From contig NZ_JALKAN010000001.1 in assembly GCF_023015965.1 (NCBI RefSeq), positions 1,014,160-1,078,159 of the forward strand: a stretch of 64,000 nt of DNA, given 5' to 3'. The stretch's first letter is position 1; each line of letters opens with the position of its first letter. The position numbers and the translations under genes are program-made. This DNA is from Allomuricauda sp. F6463D (GTDB lineage: Bacteria; Bacteroidota; Bacteroidia; Flavobacteriales; Flavobacteriaceae). Shown here one piece after another: positions 1-9,449 of this stretch. A model generated the notes under the pieces. It had not been told where the DNA came from, did no database searches, and worked only from the letters and a program-made list of their open reading frames with translations.

Positions 1-1
1 T

Positions 2-229
2 TTAGCCAAAATTGAGTACTCTTCACAAGAGCGCAAAGTATTTTTGACCAAACTGGTAATTCCAGAAGAAATCACAAAAGAAGGTTTTAAAGAGGATTTC
101 ATCAAAGCAGTATTGAACGAAATTCAGGAAAACAACCTTAGAGTGGTACCCACTAGTCCTCAAATTGCAGGTTTTCTAAGAAAAAATAGGCAATACAAGG
201 AAATGTTACCGGTTGGCATCCGTATTTGA
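2..229 (+). CDS. GNAT-type N-acetyltransferase, C-terminal part (gene begins before the window)
   Basis: The reading frame is open from base 2 to the TGA at 227-229 and has no convincing start inside the window; a TTG at 44 is only an internal codon. The visible 75 residues run from LAKIEYSSQERKV to a basic C-terminus containing VVPTSPQIAGFLRKN and EYK-like QYKEML. This tail resembles the small YidJ/Gtn-type GNAT family (Acetyltransf_CG), where the segment after the acetyl-CoA helix reads as VVPxCPxxxxFxxxxxxY. The acetyl-CoA binding loop itself lies outside the window. The substrate is unknown. A strong hairpin terminator follows directly, so this gene ends its transcription unit. The family call is fairly sure; the function is not. 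Confidence 0.6.
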   Translation, partial: LAKIEYSSQERKVFLTKLVIPEEITKEGFKEDFIKAVLNEIQENNLRVVPTSPQIAGFLRKNRQYKEMLPVGIRI

Positions 230-255
230 TCCAACCAATTAGTGAAAAAGCTTAA

Positions 256-285
256 AAGCCTCCTTCAAAAAAGGAGGTTTTTTTT
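256..285 (+). terminator. Rho-independent terminator between converging genes
   Basis: CCTCCTT (259-265) pairs with AAGGAGG (271-277) across a CAAAA loop, and eight T residues follow at 278-285. It ends the upstream GNAT gene. Its last bases touch the stop codon of the converging mtaB gene. Read on the minus strand it is followed by only a short T tract, so action in that direction would be weaker. Confidence 0.85.
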
Positions 286-1612
286 ATGCCATTACTTCAC
301 TGGACACAAATTCAAATCGTACCAAGCCGTCCTCATCAATATCGGTAAGTTCCACTTGGTGCAGGGTATTTATCAAAATGGGGTTCCACGGTGTTTTTAC
401 CTTTACGTAGTTTTCGGTAAACCCATGAATGAACCCTTTTTTGTTCTCACCTTCGAACAAAACGGTACGCACATTCCCTAACTGACTCTCATAAAAAGCC
501 CTGCGTTTTTTGGCAGAAAGCCCTCTCAACATCTTGCTACGTTTGCTTCGCACTTCCTTGGGAACCACTTGGTCCATTTCCGCCGCCACAGTGTTATCTC
601 TTTCAGAATAGGTAAACACGTGCAAATAAGAAATATCCAATTCGTTCAAGAAATGATAGGTCTCCAGGAAATGTTCCTCTGTTTCACCTGGAAAGCCAAC
701 AATCACATCCACTCCAATACAGGCGTGGGGCATTGCTGCTTTAATTCGTTTTACCCTATCCACATACAAGTTGGACAAGTACCTGCGACGCATCTTTTTT
801 AAAATAGCGTCACTCCCACTCTGCAACGGCACATGGAAATGCGGTACAAAAGAGTTGCTTTGCGCCACAAAATCTATGGTCTCGTTCTTGAGCAGATTCG
901 GTTCAATGGAAGAAATCCGAAGACGGTGAATGCCGTCAATGGTATCCAAGGCCTTTACTAAATCCAGAAATGTATGTTCGTGTTTTTTATTGCCAAACTC
1001 CCCTTTACCATAATCACCGATGTTTACACCGGTCAAAACAATCTCTTTAATGTCTTTGGAAGCAATTTCCTTGGCGTTGTTCAGTACATTGCCCAAGGTG
1101 TCACTTCGTGAAATACCACGTGCCAAGGGAATGGTGCAATAGGTACATTTATAATCGCAACCATCCTGTACTTTTAAAAAAGCACGGGTACGGTCGCCAA
1201 TGGCATAACTGCCTACATAAAAATCGGCATCTTCAATTTCGCAAGAATGTACTTCTCCCCTATCGTTTTTGGTAAGGTCGTTCAGATAATCGGTAATCTT
1301 AAACTTTTCAGTAGCACCCAAAACCAAGTCCACACCATCTACCGCTGCCAGTTCTTCTGGTTTAAGCTGAGCGTAACACCCAACGGCTGCAACAAAGGCT
1401 TCGGGGTTAGCCTTTTGGGCCTGTTTTACTATGGTTTTAAATCGTTTATCAGCATTCTCCGTTACAGAACATGTGTTGATCACATATACATCTGCCTCTT
1501 CCGAAAAGTCCACACGCTGAAATTCTTCCTTTTCAAAACCTCTTGCAATCGTAGAGGTTTCGGAAAAATTGAGCTTACAACCCAGTGTGTAAAATGCGAC
1601 TCTCTTGCTCAT
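284..1612 (-). CDS. mtaB: tRNA t6A37 methylthiotransferase MtaB
   Basis: This cytoplasmic radical-SAM enzyme converts N6-threonylcarbamoyladenosine at tRNA position 37 to its 2-methylthio form. The 442-residue length is normal for the family. The N-terminal UPF0004 domain has cysteines at 12, 48 and 78 (LGCKLN, NTCSV, VGCYAQ) for one iron-sulfur cluster. The radical-SAM motif CDYKCTYC (C151, C155, C158) holds the second. The remainder is the SAM barrel (VILTGVNIGDYGKG-like segment, VIVGFPGETEEHF) and a C-terminal TRAM-like region. MtaB is favoured over MiaB or RimO because of the overall motif spelling (TLGCKLN rather than TYGCQMN). A matching promoter lies 25 bp upstream of the ATG. The gene converges on the GNAT gene at the terminator. 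Confidence 0.93.
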   Translation of the reverse strand: MSKRVAFYTLGCKLNFSETSTIARGFEKEEFQRVDFSEEADVYVINTCSVTENADKRFKTIVKQAQKANPEAFVAAVGCYAQLKPEELAAVDGVDLVLGATEKFKITDYLNDLTKNDRGEVHSCEIEDADFYVGSYAIGDRTRAFLKVQDGCDYKCTYCTIPLARGISRSDTLGNVLNNAKEIASKDIKEIVLTGVNIGDYGKGEFGNKKHEHTFLDLVKALDTIDGIHRLRISSIEPNLLKNETIDFVAQSNSFVPHFHVPLQSGSDAILKKMRRRYLSNLYVDRVKRIKAAMPHACIGVDVIVGFPGETEEHFLETYHFLNELDISYLHVFTYSERDNTVAAEMDQVVPKEVRSKRSKMLRGLSAKKRRAFYESQLGNVRTVLFEGENKKGFIHGFTENYVKVKTPWNPILINTLHQVELTDIDEDGLVRFEFVSSEVMA

Positions 1613-1636
1613 ATGCCCGCTGTGCTTTTAGGGGCG

Positions 1637-1669
1637 CAAAGATAGTGATTTGTTGGAAGTTATCGCAAA
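1637..1669 (-). promoter_or_regulatory. Bacteroidota-type promoter for mtaB
   Basis: On the minus strand TTTG (1669-1666) is followed 21 bp later by TATCTTTG (1644-1637), a perfect match to the TAnnTTTG -7 box. Transcription would start near 1630, leaving a leader of about 18 bases before the mtaB ATG at 1612. Between here and the plus-strand gene at 1832 nothing else is evident. Confidence 0.7.
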
Positions 1670-1831
1670 TGGGCAAAAGGATGAAGGTTGCGCGCTATGG
1701 GTAATCCAGTCCAAAACCATTTCACAATAAACATCTTGAAAATCAAAGTGACACTTTTGCTTCCACCCGTTCATAAAAAGGAAGAAGAGTATAAAATTCG
1801 TTAACTTTAACATCTAACTTAAATAAACCCA

Positions 1832-3877
1832 ATGAAACTTCGATTATTTGTTGTCGGCCTTGTTTTACTGGCCGGCTATTCTTGCAAAACAGAAACAACT
1901 TCTTCTTTGGTAAATCACCAAGGTGAAGAAAGTTATTCCGTAATCATCAGTGAGACCAAGGTGGGCCATCTCAAAGCCAATACTTCTGGTGACACCATCA
2001 GCATTGATTACGATTACAAAAACAACGGTCGTGGTCCGACCATGAAAGAAACCATTGCGCTAAATGCCGAAGGCTACCCCGTAAGCTGGGAAATAACCGG
2101 GAATACCACTTTTGGCAACGCCGTGAACGAGCAATTCTCTTTAGAAAACGGAGAAGCCTCTTGGACCGATGCCACTGGCTCTGGAAGTGCCACTGTAGAT
2201 GCTCCACAGATTTACGTTAACCAATTTGGAAGCCCCTACTCCGCTGTTCTGGCGGCACGCTTACTTTTGGATGCTCCCGACAACACTTTGCCCGTACTTC
2301 CCGCAGGTAACCTGACCCTGACAAAAATGGAAGATTTGACCGTATCAAACGCTTCCGGTGAGGGCGAACTCGCTTTGACCACCTACGCCCTTTCAGGTGC
2401 CGAAATGAATCCTTCCTATTTTATTATGGATGAAAACGAAAAATTCTTTGCGGCAATCTCCCCAAGATATATTGTAATTCGGGATGGTTATGAAGCAGAG
2501 GAAAAAGGCTTACGCGAATTGGCCGAAAACTACTCCGCAGAGCGCTATGAAACCCTCCAAAAAGAATATGCCCACAACTACGATAAAAAAGTTCGAATAG
2601 CCAACGTAAAGGTGTTCGACCCGAAAACACAATCCCTGACCGAACCAGTTTCCGTGGTAGTGGAAGGTGAGAAAATAACTGCTATCGAAGCTGCTGATGC
2701 CACTAGTGAAGATGAAGTGGTCATCGAAGGTAATGGCGGAACTTTAGTTCCCGGCTTGTACGAAATGCACGCTCACACTGGAGACAATGGCGCCTTGTTG
2801 AATGTTTTGGCCGGTGTTACCTCTTTCCGAGATATGGGAAACAACACCGAAGTACTGAGCAACCTGATTGAAAAAATTAATTCCGGTGTATTGGCGGGAC
2901 CTCGTGTTACCCGACTTGGTTTTATTGAAGGGAAAAGCCCATACAACAGTAACAATGGTATTTTGGTGGAAAGCAAAGAAGAAGCTTTGGCAGCCGTAGA
3001 TACCTATGACAGTCTCGGTTTTTATGGGGTAAAACTATATAACAGCATGAACGGCGATTGGGCTCCGGACATTGTGAAGAAAGCCCACGACCAAGGCCTG
3101 GTAGTAACCGGACACGTACCCGCATTCTCCAACGCCAATGCTATGCTACGCGCTGGTTATGATGAAATGACCCATATCAACCAAACCATGTTGGGCTGGG
3201 TTTTGGAACCTGAAGAAGATACCCGTACCCTATTGCGCTTGACAGCCATGAAACGTTTTCCGGGAATGGACTTGAACAGCGATAAAGTACAAGAGACTTT
3301 GGATTTATTTGTCGCCAACAAAACCGCAATGGATCCCACTTTGGCCATCCATGAGCGTTTGATGCTCTCCCGAAACGGAGAGGTAACACCGGGTGCCATG
3401 GATTATGTAGACCACATGCCTCCCAACGAACAACGTAGCCTTAAAGTTGCCATGGCACAGATTGCGGATGCTGAAGAAGATAAGGCCTACCGCGAAGCCT
3501 ACGATAAAATTGTGGAAACCCTTACAATGATGAAGGACAGAGGTATTTTAATTGTGGCCGGAACCGATTTGGGCGGTGCCTTCAACCTGCACCGTGAATT
3601 GGAACTCTATACCGAGCAATTGGGCTATACTCCTGCCGAAGTATTAAAATTGGCCAGCTACGATATGGCGCAATACTTGGGACATGAAAGTCTGGGAAGC
3701 ATTGAACCCGGTAAATTGGCCGATTTCTTCTTGGTGCCCGGCAATCCGGTGGAGGATATCAAAGCCATTAAAACCATTGCCGCTGTATCTCGTGGTGGAA
3801 CTTTTTACTATCCTTCGGAAGTATACCCGGCCTTTGGGATAACCCCTTTTACTGAAAAACCAGAGGTTAAGGAATAG
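1832..3877 (+). CDS. Exported lipoprotein amidohydrolase (imidazolonepropionase-like)
   Basis: The 681-residue protein starts with a lipoprotein signal ending AGYSC (lipid cysteine 18), so it should sit on the periplasmic or outer face of an envelope membrane. Residues about 20-250 form a beta-rich N-terminal region that I do not recognise. Residues about 253-670 are a metal-dependent amidohydrolase: metal ligands H313 and H315 in EMHAHTGD, probable carbamylated lysine K401 in GVKLYNS, H428 in VTGHVP, H448 in MTHIN, and D579 in VAGTDLGG. The typical C-terminal strand GKLADFFLVPGNP is present. Such proteins usually hydrolyse cyclic amides or act as prolidase-like dipeptidases. The substrate cannot be told here. 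The gene precedes two other exported hydrolases but has its own terminator. The family call is sure, the substrate open. Confidence 0.88.
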   Translation: MKLRLFVVGLVLLAGYSCKTETTSSLVNHQGEESYSVIISETKVGHLKANTSGDTISIDYDYKNNGRGPTMKETIALNAEGYPVSWEITGNTTFGNAVNEQFSLENGEASWTDATGSGSATVDAPQIYVNQFGSPYSAVLAARLLLDAPDNTLPVLPAGNLTLTKMEDLTVSNASGEGELALTTYALSGAEMNPSYFIMDENEKFFAAISPRYIVIRDGYEAEEKGLRELAENYSAERYETLQKEYAHNYDKKVRIANVKVFDPKTQSLTEPVSVVVEGEKITAIEAADATSEDEVVIEGNGGTLVPGLYEMHAHTGDNGALLNVLAGVTSFRDMGNNTEVLSNLIEKINSGVLAGPRVTRLGFIEGKSPYNSNNGILVESKEEALAAVDTYDSLGFYGVKLYNSMNGDWAPDIVKKAHDQGLVVTGHVPAFSNANAMLRAGYDEMTHINQTMLGWVLEPEEDTRTLLRLTAMKRFPGMDLNSDKVQETLDLFVANKTAMDPTLAIHERLMLSRNGEVTPGAMDYVDHMPPNEQRSLKVAMAQIADAEEDKAYREAYDKIVETLTMMKDRGILIVAGTDLGGAFNLHRELELYTEQLGYTPAEVLKLASYDMAQYLGHESLGSIEPGKLADFFLVPGNPVEDIKAIKTIAAVSRGGTFYYPSEVYPAFGITPFTEKPEVKE

Positions 3878-3887
3878 ATTTAGATAT

Positions 3888-3918
3888 AACCAGTGACATT
3901 AGTTGCTGGTTTTTTTTT
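3888..3918 (+). terminator. Rho-independent terminator after the amidohydrolase
   Basis: AACCAG (3888-3893) pairs with CTGGTT (3906-3911) around a 12-base loop, followed by a T tract to 3918. The stem is short, but the position just after the stop at 3877 and the clean T run support it. Confidence 0.65.
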
Positions 3919-4004
3919 CAACCTGTGGCAACATTCACATGATGTATTATATTGGCAAAACTCGATTAAGTTCCCGAAAACAACCTCAAACCAACTATAT
4001 AAAA

Positions 4005-5891
4005 ATGAAAAAATATTCCTTTCGAATTTTACTTGCGGTAAGCTGTTTTCTTGTAGCTCATTTTAGTCTTATCGCTCAAGACAATGTACTTGAAGAGCTT
4101 GAGGAAATTGCAATCATAGACCAAAAAATCATGATGCCCATGCGAGATGGCATCCGATTGGCTACGGATATTTACCGCCCCAAAACGGATAAGAAAGTAC
4201 CCATTATATTTTCCAGAACACCCTATAATTTCAATTCTTGGGGAGATGGAGAGCAAAGAACACGAACAGCCAGTAGAGCATTGGCAGCCGTTAAAAGAGG
4301 GTATGCCTATGTGGTTCAAAATGAACGTGGAAGGTATTTCTCCGAAGGAGAGTGGGACATTTTGGGCGTTCCGCTAACCGATGGTTACGATGCCTTTACA
4401 TGGATGAAGGACCAAGCTTGGTCCAATGGAAAAATAGGCACTTTAGGATGTTCTTCCACGGCAGAATGGCAAATGGCCGTTGCCGCATTGGATCACCCAT
4501 CACATGCTGCAATGGTGCCACAAGGTTTCGGGGCCGGTGTTGGAAGGGTCGGCGACATTAACGAACAAGGAAACTGGTACCGTGGCGGAGCGGAACAGAT
4601 GCTGTTTATTTCCTGGTTGTATGGTGTAGAGCACGATAAATTCAAACCGCGTATTCCCGAGGGAGCCACACAAGAAGATCTTATACGGATTTCCAGATTC
4701 TACGATTTAGCACCGGAAAACCCACCTGTGGATATGGCCGAGGCATTAAATCACTTACCCATCCAAGATATTCTGAAAAATATCAATGGAAAGCATGAAA
4801 TTTTTGACAAAATGGTCCGTCGCAAACCTAACGACGAAGATTGGTTCAAAGGAGGGCTTTACCATGACAATATGGAAATAGGTGTTCCCAGTTTTTGGTT
4901 TGCCTCTTGGTACGATGTGTCCATTACACCCAATATCTCACTTTTTAATCACGTCAGAAACAACGCAAAGGACAAAGAGATTAGAGACAATCAGTACTTG
5001 GTGATTGCTCCTACGCTACACTGCGCTTATACCCGAGCTACAGAAAATACCATAGTTGGGGAACGTAGCGTGGGCGATGCGAGGCTTAACTACGATGAAC
5101 AGATTTATGGCTGGTTTGATATGTGGCTGAAAGGAGAAGAGAATGGCTTCAAAGAAAAAACACCACGGGTACAGTACTACACCATGGGGAGCAATGAGTG
5201 GCAGGCCTCGGAAACCTGGCCCCCAGAAGATGCAAAACCAACAACGTATTATCTAAATAGTGATGGTAATGCCAACAGCTCCTATGGAGACGGAGTTTTA
5301 TCAACCAGAAAAGCCGGTTCCGACAACCCTGATGGTTTTACCTATGACCCAATGGTACCCGTGCCTTCTTATGGTGGCAATGTGTGTTGTACCGGGAATG
5401 CCGTTAAAGGTGGTGCTTATGACCAACAGCAAATGGAAACCAGGAATGATATTTTGGTCTACACTTCCGATGTATTGGACGAAGGTGTAGAGATTTCTGG
5501 ATTTATTGAATCCACCTTATACGTATCATCGGACGCCAAGGATACCGATTTCACCATTAAACTTATTGATGTTTATCCTGATGGAAGGGCCTATAACTTG
5601 GATGAAACCATACAGCGCGTAAGGTACCGCGAAGGTTATGACAAAGAAGTTTTTATGGAAAAGGGTAATGTCTACAAAGTAGATTTAACCCCCATGTCCA
5701 CCAGTAATTATTTTAAAAAGGGACATCGCATACGCATTGAGGTTTCCAGTAGCAACTTTCCGCGTTTTGGAAGAAACCTGAACACAGGTGGCAATAACTA
5801 TGATGAAAAAGTTGGTGTGGTCGCGCACAATAAAGTGCACCATTCCAAGGAATATCCATCACAGATTACGCTGCCCATCGTTGTTAAATAG
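4005..5891 (+). CDS. Exported CocE/NonD family hydrolase (peptidase S15-like)
   Basis: A 628-residue secreted alpha/beta hydrolase. The start at 4005 gives a clean Sec signal ([14 protein letters not shown] to SLIAQ); the longer open frame from 3903 would add 34 residues overlapping the terminator and is rejected. The catalytic domain shows [24 protein letters not shown] and the nucleophile elbow [10 protein letters not shown] (Ser150), plus [12 protein letters not shown] near the expected acid/histidine region. The C-terminal jelly-roll domain of the X-Pro dipeptidyl-peptidase/cocaine-esterase family is seen as [23 protein letters not shown] instead of the common GxSYxG marks a recognised subgroup whose substrates are poorly known. 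It could act on acyl esters or on peptides and beta-lactam amides. The sulfatase follows 59 bp later on the same strand. Confidence 0.88.
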   Translation: MKKYSFRILLAVSCFLVAHFSLIAQDNVLEELEEIAIIDQKIMMPMRDGIRLATDIYRPKTDKKVPIIFSRTPYNFNSWGDGEQRTRTASRALAAVKRGYAYVVQNERGRYFSEGEWDILGVPLTDGYDAFTWMKDQAWSNGKIGTLGCSSTAEWQMAVAALDHPSHAAMVPQGFGAGVGRVGDINEQGNWYRGGAEQMLFISWLYGVEHDKFKPRIPEGATQEDLIRISRFYDLAPENPPVDMAEALNHLPIQDILKNINGKHEIFDKMVRRKPNDEDWFKGGLYHDNMEIGVPSFWFASWYDVSITPNISLFNHVRNNAKDKEIRDNQYLVIAPTLHCAYTRATENTIVGERSVGDARLNYDEQIYGWFDMWLKGEENGFKEKTPRVQYYTMGSNEWQASETWPPEDAKPTTYYLNSDGNANSSYGDGVLSTRKAGSDNPDGFTYDPMVPVPSYGGNVCCTGNAVKGGAYDQQQMETRNDILVYTSDVLDEGVEISGFIESTLYVSSDAKDTDFTIKLIDVYPDGRAYNLDETIQRVRYREGYDKEVFMEKGNVYKVDLTPMSTSNYFKKGHRIRIEVSSSNFPRFGRNLNTGGNNYDEKVGVVAHNKVHHSKEYPSQITLPIVVK

Positions 5892-5950
5892 CATTGGCAA
5901 AACCATATAAAAGAGACTAATTACAACCTCAAAAAATCACGGGATTTGAT

Positions 5951-7552
5951 ATGGTTTTAGATAGAAAAACAAGCCTATCCAGACTTAAAACTATACTATA
6001 TGTATTTGTTGCAACTTCCTTATTAGTAGTAAGTTGCAAAAAACAGGAAGAAGAAATCAAGAAACCTGCCAATGTTTTGTTTGTATCCATTGATGATTTA
6101 CGGCCAACCTTGGGTGTATATGGTGATACTATAGCCGTTACACCCAACATAGATCGTTTAGCTTCCGAAGGAATCACTTTTATGGAAGCATTTAGCCAAG
6201 CAGCTGTGTGTGCGCCATCACGAGCTAGTGTAATGACAGGTACTCGACCCGATTCCACACGGGTGTGGCACCTCGGAGACAAATTCAGGGACATTAATCC
6301 CGATGTTGTCACCATGCCCCAGTACTTTTCAAAATTTGGCTATCATACGGTGAATATTGGAAAAATCTTCCACAATTATATGCCCGATTCCATTTCTTGG
6401 GACGAGCCGGACCTTAGGCCGTCGCAATACTTAAAGAAAGATTGGATAAACAGGGATGGGGAAACGTTTTATATCAGTGAGGAGGTAAACAAATCACAGG
6501 CCATAAAAAGGGACTCGCTCTTACAATTAAAACCCGTTAGATATGCCGATGGCTGGAACACCGGTCCCGCATGGGAAGCGGCAGATGTGCACGATACGTT
6601 GTACTACGATGGTGCACAGAACGAATTGGCCAAGAGAACGCTGGACAGATTGTCCAAAATGGACAAACCCTTTTATATGGGACTTGGGTATTTTAGACCA
6701 CACCTGCCTTTTGCCGTCCCAAAAAAGTATTGGGACCTGTACGACCCCAATGAAATACCGCTCCCCACCAATCCGGACATGCCCGAAGGCGCTCCTTTGC
6801 ACAGCATGAACTCCATGTACGAACTAAGGCATTATGATGGTTTTGGACATATTGCGCATCCCACCGAACCCAACAACATTGGTGAGGATACCACGCGTAT
6901 TTTAAGGCAAGGGTATTACGCAAGTGTGAGTTATGTGGATGCACTTTTAGGTGATTTGGTTGCCCATTTAAAAAAGCTCGATATCTACGACAATACCATC
7001 ATCGTAGTTTGGGGCGACCACGGTTGGAAATTGGGCGACCATAACAGCTGGGGGAAAATGACCAATTTCAACATTGATTTAAAAGTACCTGTAATCGTTC
7101 GCTATCCCGACCAGGAATCCAGAGGTGTTACCTCTAATGCAATGATTGAACTTGTGGACTTGTTTCCATCCCTCTGCGAACTGGCCGGAATAGAAGTTCC
7201 TGAGTATATGCAGGGTACAAGTTTTGCTCCACTTACCAAAAACCCTGAGTTACCTTGGAAAAATGCCGCGTTCAGTCAATTTCATCGCAGACCAAAGGTT
7301 TCTGCCGATGGCAAAAGATACATGGGTTATTCTTTGAACACCCAAAAATACCATTACATTGAATGGTATAGCTGGGACCCCGAAACAGGTGAAAAGGGAG
7401 AACTAAAGGATATTGAACTGTACGACAGAGCAAAGGATCCACATGAAACAATAAATCTTGCTAAAAATGAGGATGTGGGCCAAGTGATGGAGGAGCTATC
7501 CGAACAACTGGCCAAAGGGTGGAAAAATGCCCTGCCCATGGACCAAAAGTGA
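5951..7552 (+). CDS. Lipoprotein sulfatase (iduronate-2-sulfatase-like, S1 family)
   Basis: A 533-residue protein with a lipoprotein signal ending LLVVSC (C29) followed by KKQEEE, a charged stretch of the kind that directs flavobacterial lipoproteins to the cell surface. The sulfatase core is intact: VSIDDLRP (D48, D49 as calcium ligands), the formylglycine signature CAPSR at 87-91, and VVWGDHGWKLGDH with D356 and H357. The wording DLRPTLGVYGD and LRQGYYASVSYVD is typical of iduronate-2-sulfatase-like enzymes. It would remove sulfate from sulfated polysaccharides or glycosaminoglycan-like glycans. An anaerobic maturase is not in the window, so Cys87 needs a maturation enzyme encoded elsewhere. 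A strong terminator follows. No SusCD pair or glycoside hydrolase is adjacent, so it is not part of a visible polysaccharide locus. Confidence 0.93.
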   Translation: MVLDRKTSLSRLKTILYVFVATSLLVVSCKKQEEEIKKPANVLFVSIDDLRPTLGVYGDTIAVTPNIDRLASEGITFMEAFSQAAVCAPSRASVMTGTRPDSTRVWHLGDKFRDINPDVVTMPQYFSKFGYHTVNIGKIFHNYMPDSISWDEPDLRPSQYLKKDWINRDGETFYISEEVNKSQAIKRDSLLQLKPVRYADGWNTGPAWEAADVHDTLYYDGAQNELAKRTLDRLSKMDKPFYMGLGYFRPHLPFAVPKKYWDLYDPNEIPLPTNPDMPEGAPLHSMNSMYELRHYDGFGHIAHPTEPNNIGEDTTRILRQGYYASVSYVDALLGDLVAHLKKLDIYDNTIIVVWGDHGWKLGDHNSWGKMTNFNIDLKVPVIVRYPDQESRGVTSNAMIELVDLFPSLCELAGIEVPEYMQGTSFAPLTKNPELPWKNAAFSQFHRRPKVSADGKRYMGYSLNTQKYHYIEWYSWDPETGEKGELKDIELYDRAKDPHETINLAKNEDVGQVMEELSEQLAKGWKNALPMDQK

Positions 7553-7625
7553 TAAAGAACTTGGTTTGAGACCATAGCGAACCTCTTATCTATATGAATC
7601 CGTAGAGTTTCAGAAATAGCATATG

Positions 7626-7651
7626 GCCAGGCGTATTGCCTGGCTTTTTTT
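7626..7651 (+). terminator. Rho-independent terminator after the sulfatase
   Basis: GCCAGGC (7626-7632) and GCCTGGC (7638-7644) form a perfect 7-bp stem with loop GTATT, followed by seven T residues to 7651. Confidence 0.88.
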
Positions 7652-7745
7652 GTTTACCCTCTAAAAAACAGCAAGTTATGTTGATAAGAGTGTTAAGTAC
7701 TTACGGAAAAGCGTAATGAACTGTAGGTTTTTTTCTGTTACCTTC

Positions 7746-7799
7746 GTTAACTGTCGCTAAAAATCATTAAAACGATAATTAGCTTAATAGTTAGCACCA
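7746..7799. repeat. Left boundary words of the LysE/LysR cassette-like unit
   Basis: GTTAAC at 7746-7751 and GTTAGCACCA at 7790-7799 lie just past the 3' end of the lysE gene. The second word is the exact reverse complement of TGGTGCTAAC at 9450-9459, right after the lysR stop. The first word recurs at 9578-9583 at the end of the folded repeat. The rest of the 291-base gap between the sulfatase and lysE is AT-rich and holds no gene. TACTTACG at 7698-7705 is also shared with the repeat at 9490-9497 and may be a remnant of another copy. Confidence 0.45.
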
Positions 7800-7843
7800 A
7801 TTTGAAAAAAAACGCTCTATGAATAACGAAATCGGGCGAAAAC

Positions 7844-8470
7844 TTAAATTTTAGTTAATGCTATTTTTATTCCCATAACTATAAAAACCAAACCACTCAA
7901 TTTACTTAACCAACGTCCTGATTTAGAATTACTTTTTAACTTTTGACTGAAAACACTAGCGAATAATGTCAAAATTAAAAACCATACAATCCCAATTAAG
8001 GCATAAGTTATACCCAATAATAGAAACGGAATAGGATTATCCATTTGATTTACATTAATAAATTGAGGGAAAAAAGCCAGAAAGAATAATGCAACTTTCG
8101 GATTTAAAGCGTTTGTAAAAAATCCAGTCCAAAAATCATTTTTTGAATTTTTGTTTAACTTTTTGATATCAGCTGGAAAAAATTCCTCTTTGTTTTTCAA
8201 CTTTAAAAAACCCAAATAAATCAGATATCCTGCACCAAGAAATTTGATTAAAGCAACTACGAAAGTAGATTTTGCAATAAGAACAGACAAACCTAATGCA
8301 GCAAAAAATGTATGCGCCAAAACACCAGTATTTATGCCGAATGTGGCATAAATACCTGACTTTCTTCCTTGACCTATTGACTTATTTAAAACAAAAACCG
8401 TATCAATTCCTGGCGTGATAATAAAAAACAAAGCCGTCACTATAAATGTCATTAAATTTTCAATTCCCAT
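7844..8470 (-). CDS. LysE/RhtB family amino-acid exporter
   Basis: A 208-residue inner-membrane protein with about five to six hydrophobic segments. The N-terminal signature is present: TPGIDTVFVLNKSIGQGRKSG, followed by GINTGVLAHTFFAALGL and FLGAGYLIYLGFLKLK. These match LysE/RhtB translocators, which export amino acids or related compounds. The gene is divergent from a LysR regulator across 108 bp, the classical arrangement for LysE/ArgO-type systems in which the regulator senses the exported substrate. Its codons are visibly more AT-rich than those of the flanking sulfatase and SoxB-like genes, which fits recent acquisition. The substrate is unknown. Confidence 0.9.
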   Translation of the reverse strand: MGIENLMTFIVTALFFIITPGIDTVFVLNKSIGQGRKSGIYATFGINTGVLAHTFFAALGLSVLIAKSTFVVALIKFLGAGYLIYLGFLKLKNKEEFFPADIKKLNKNSKNDFWTGFFTNALNPKVALFFLAFFPQFINVNQMDNPIPFLLLGITYALIGIVWFLILTLFASVFSQKLKSNSKSGRWLSKLSGLVFIVMGIKIALTKI

Positions 8471-8519
8471 TGTGTTCTAACTTTTAGTATTAAAAAAATA
8501 TTTTCAACAAAGAAACGGT

Positions 8520-8550
8520 TTTGATATACTTCAAAAAATACATATTTTTG
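8520..8550 (+). promoter_or_regulatory. Bacteroidota-type promoter for lysR
   Basis: TTTG (8520-8523) and TATTTTTG (8543-8550) are separated by 19 bp, an excellent fit to the Bacteroidota consensus. The regulator starts at 8579. This stretch also lies upstream of the divergent exporter, so a LysR operator is expected within 8471-8578, but no single site stands out. Confidence 0.7.
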
Positions 8551-8578
8551 ACCTACTAATGCGAAAACAGCATTATTT

Positions 8579-9445
8579 ATGACAATTCAACAAATAAAAT
8601 ATTTTTTAGTTCTTGCCAAAGAACTTCATTTCTGGAATACGGCAGAGAAAGTTTTTATATCACAGTCTTCATTGAGCAGACAAATCCAAGCTTTGGAAGA
8701 TGAACTACAAATACAACTTTTTGAACGGGACAAAAGAAATGTCAAGCTTACAAATGCGGGTAAATTTCTTCAAGAACATTGGACAGAGAAAATTAACGAG
8801 TTTGACCAAATAATAAGACAGGCAAAAAAAATTGATGAAGGAAAAGCCGGAACTATTTCTATAACGTATCCGGGTTCTATCGCTTATGAATTTTTACCAA
8901 AATTCTTGGAGGTTTTAAGCAATAATCTACCTGATTTAAAAATAGAATTAACTGAACCGACAGACGATAATCACGAAAAGCTTTTATTAAACTTTCAAAC
9001 CGACATAGCATTTAGTAGAGATAAAATTAAAAATGCAAATATCGACTCTCATAAACTTTATTCTGAACCAATTTGTTTGGTTGTTCCTAAAAACCATAGG
9101 TTAAACAAAAAGAATTTGACTGGATTAGAGAACGAAAAGTTCATTATTTCGGGTTTACACCAAACCACTTTTTTTGCTTCGTTATTAAGGTCGTGGTTTT
9201 CAAAAAATGGAATTGAACCCAAAACCATAATTGAATCGGATTTTGGAGGAATGATAATGAATCTTGTTTCCAAAGGACTTGGAATCTCTATTTTGCCATT
9301 ATCGTTTAAATCGGCTCAAGCAGAAAATGTTGAGTTTATAGAATTAGAAGAAAAAATAGATTTGTACATAAGCTGGCGAAAAAAGGAACTGAACAACACA
9401 ATTAAAAAAGTGATTGAACTTGCGGAAAATGTTGCGGAAAAATAA
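8579..9445 (+). CDS. LysR family transcriptional regulator
   Basis: A 288-residue protein of normal LysR length. The winged helix-turn-helix spans residues about 1-60: MTIQQIKYFLVLAKELHF, then VFISQSSLSRQIQALEDELQ as the recognition part and LFERDKRNVKLTNAG as the wing. The ligand-binding domain fills about 90-285 (ITYPGSIAYEFLPKFLE, FGGMIMNLVSKGLGISILPL). It most likely controls the divergent LysE exporter in response to the exported molecule. It is AT-rich like its partner. A long folded repeat begins five bases after its stop codon. Confidence 0.92.
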   Translation: MTIQQIKYFLVLAKELHFWNTAEKVFISQSSLSRQIQALEDELQIQLFERDKRNVKLTNAGKFLQEHWTEKINEFDQIIRQAKKIDEGKAGTISITYPGSIAYEFLPKFLEVLSNNLPDLKIELTEPTDDNHEKLLLNFQTDIAFSRDKIKNANIDSHKLYSEPICLVVPKNHRLNKKNLTGLENEKFIISGLHQTTFFASLLRSWFSKNGIEPKTIIESDFGGMIMNLVSKGLGISILPLSFKSAQAENVEFIELEEKIDLYISWRKKELNNTIKKVIELAENVAEK

Positions 9446-9449
9446 AAAC

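Noticed and set aside
1628..1813. 61-codon minus-strand frame between mtaB and the amidohydrolase
   Set aside because: It overlaps the mtaB promoter, has no recognisable motif and a composition unlike a real protein; chance frame.
3903..4004. Extended N-terminus for the CocE-type hydrolase
   Set aside because: It would begin inside the preceding terminator and hide a clear signal peptide that starts at 4005.
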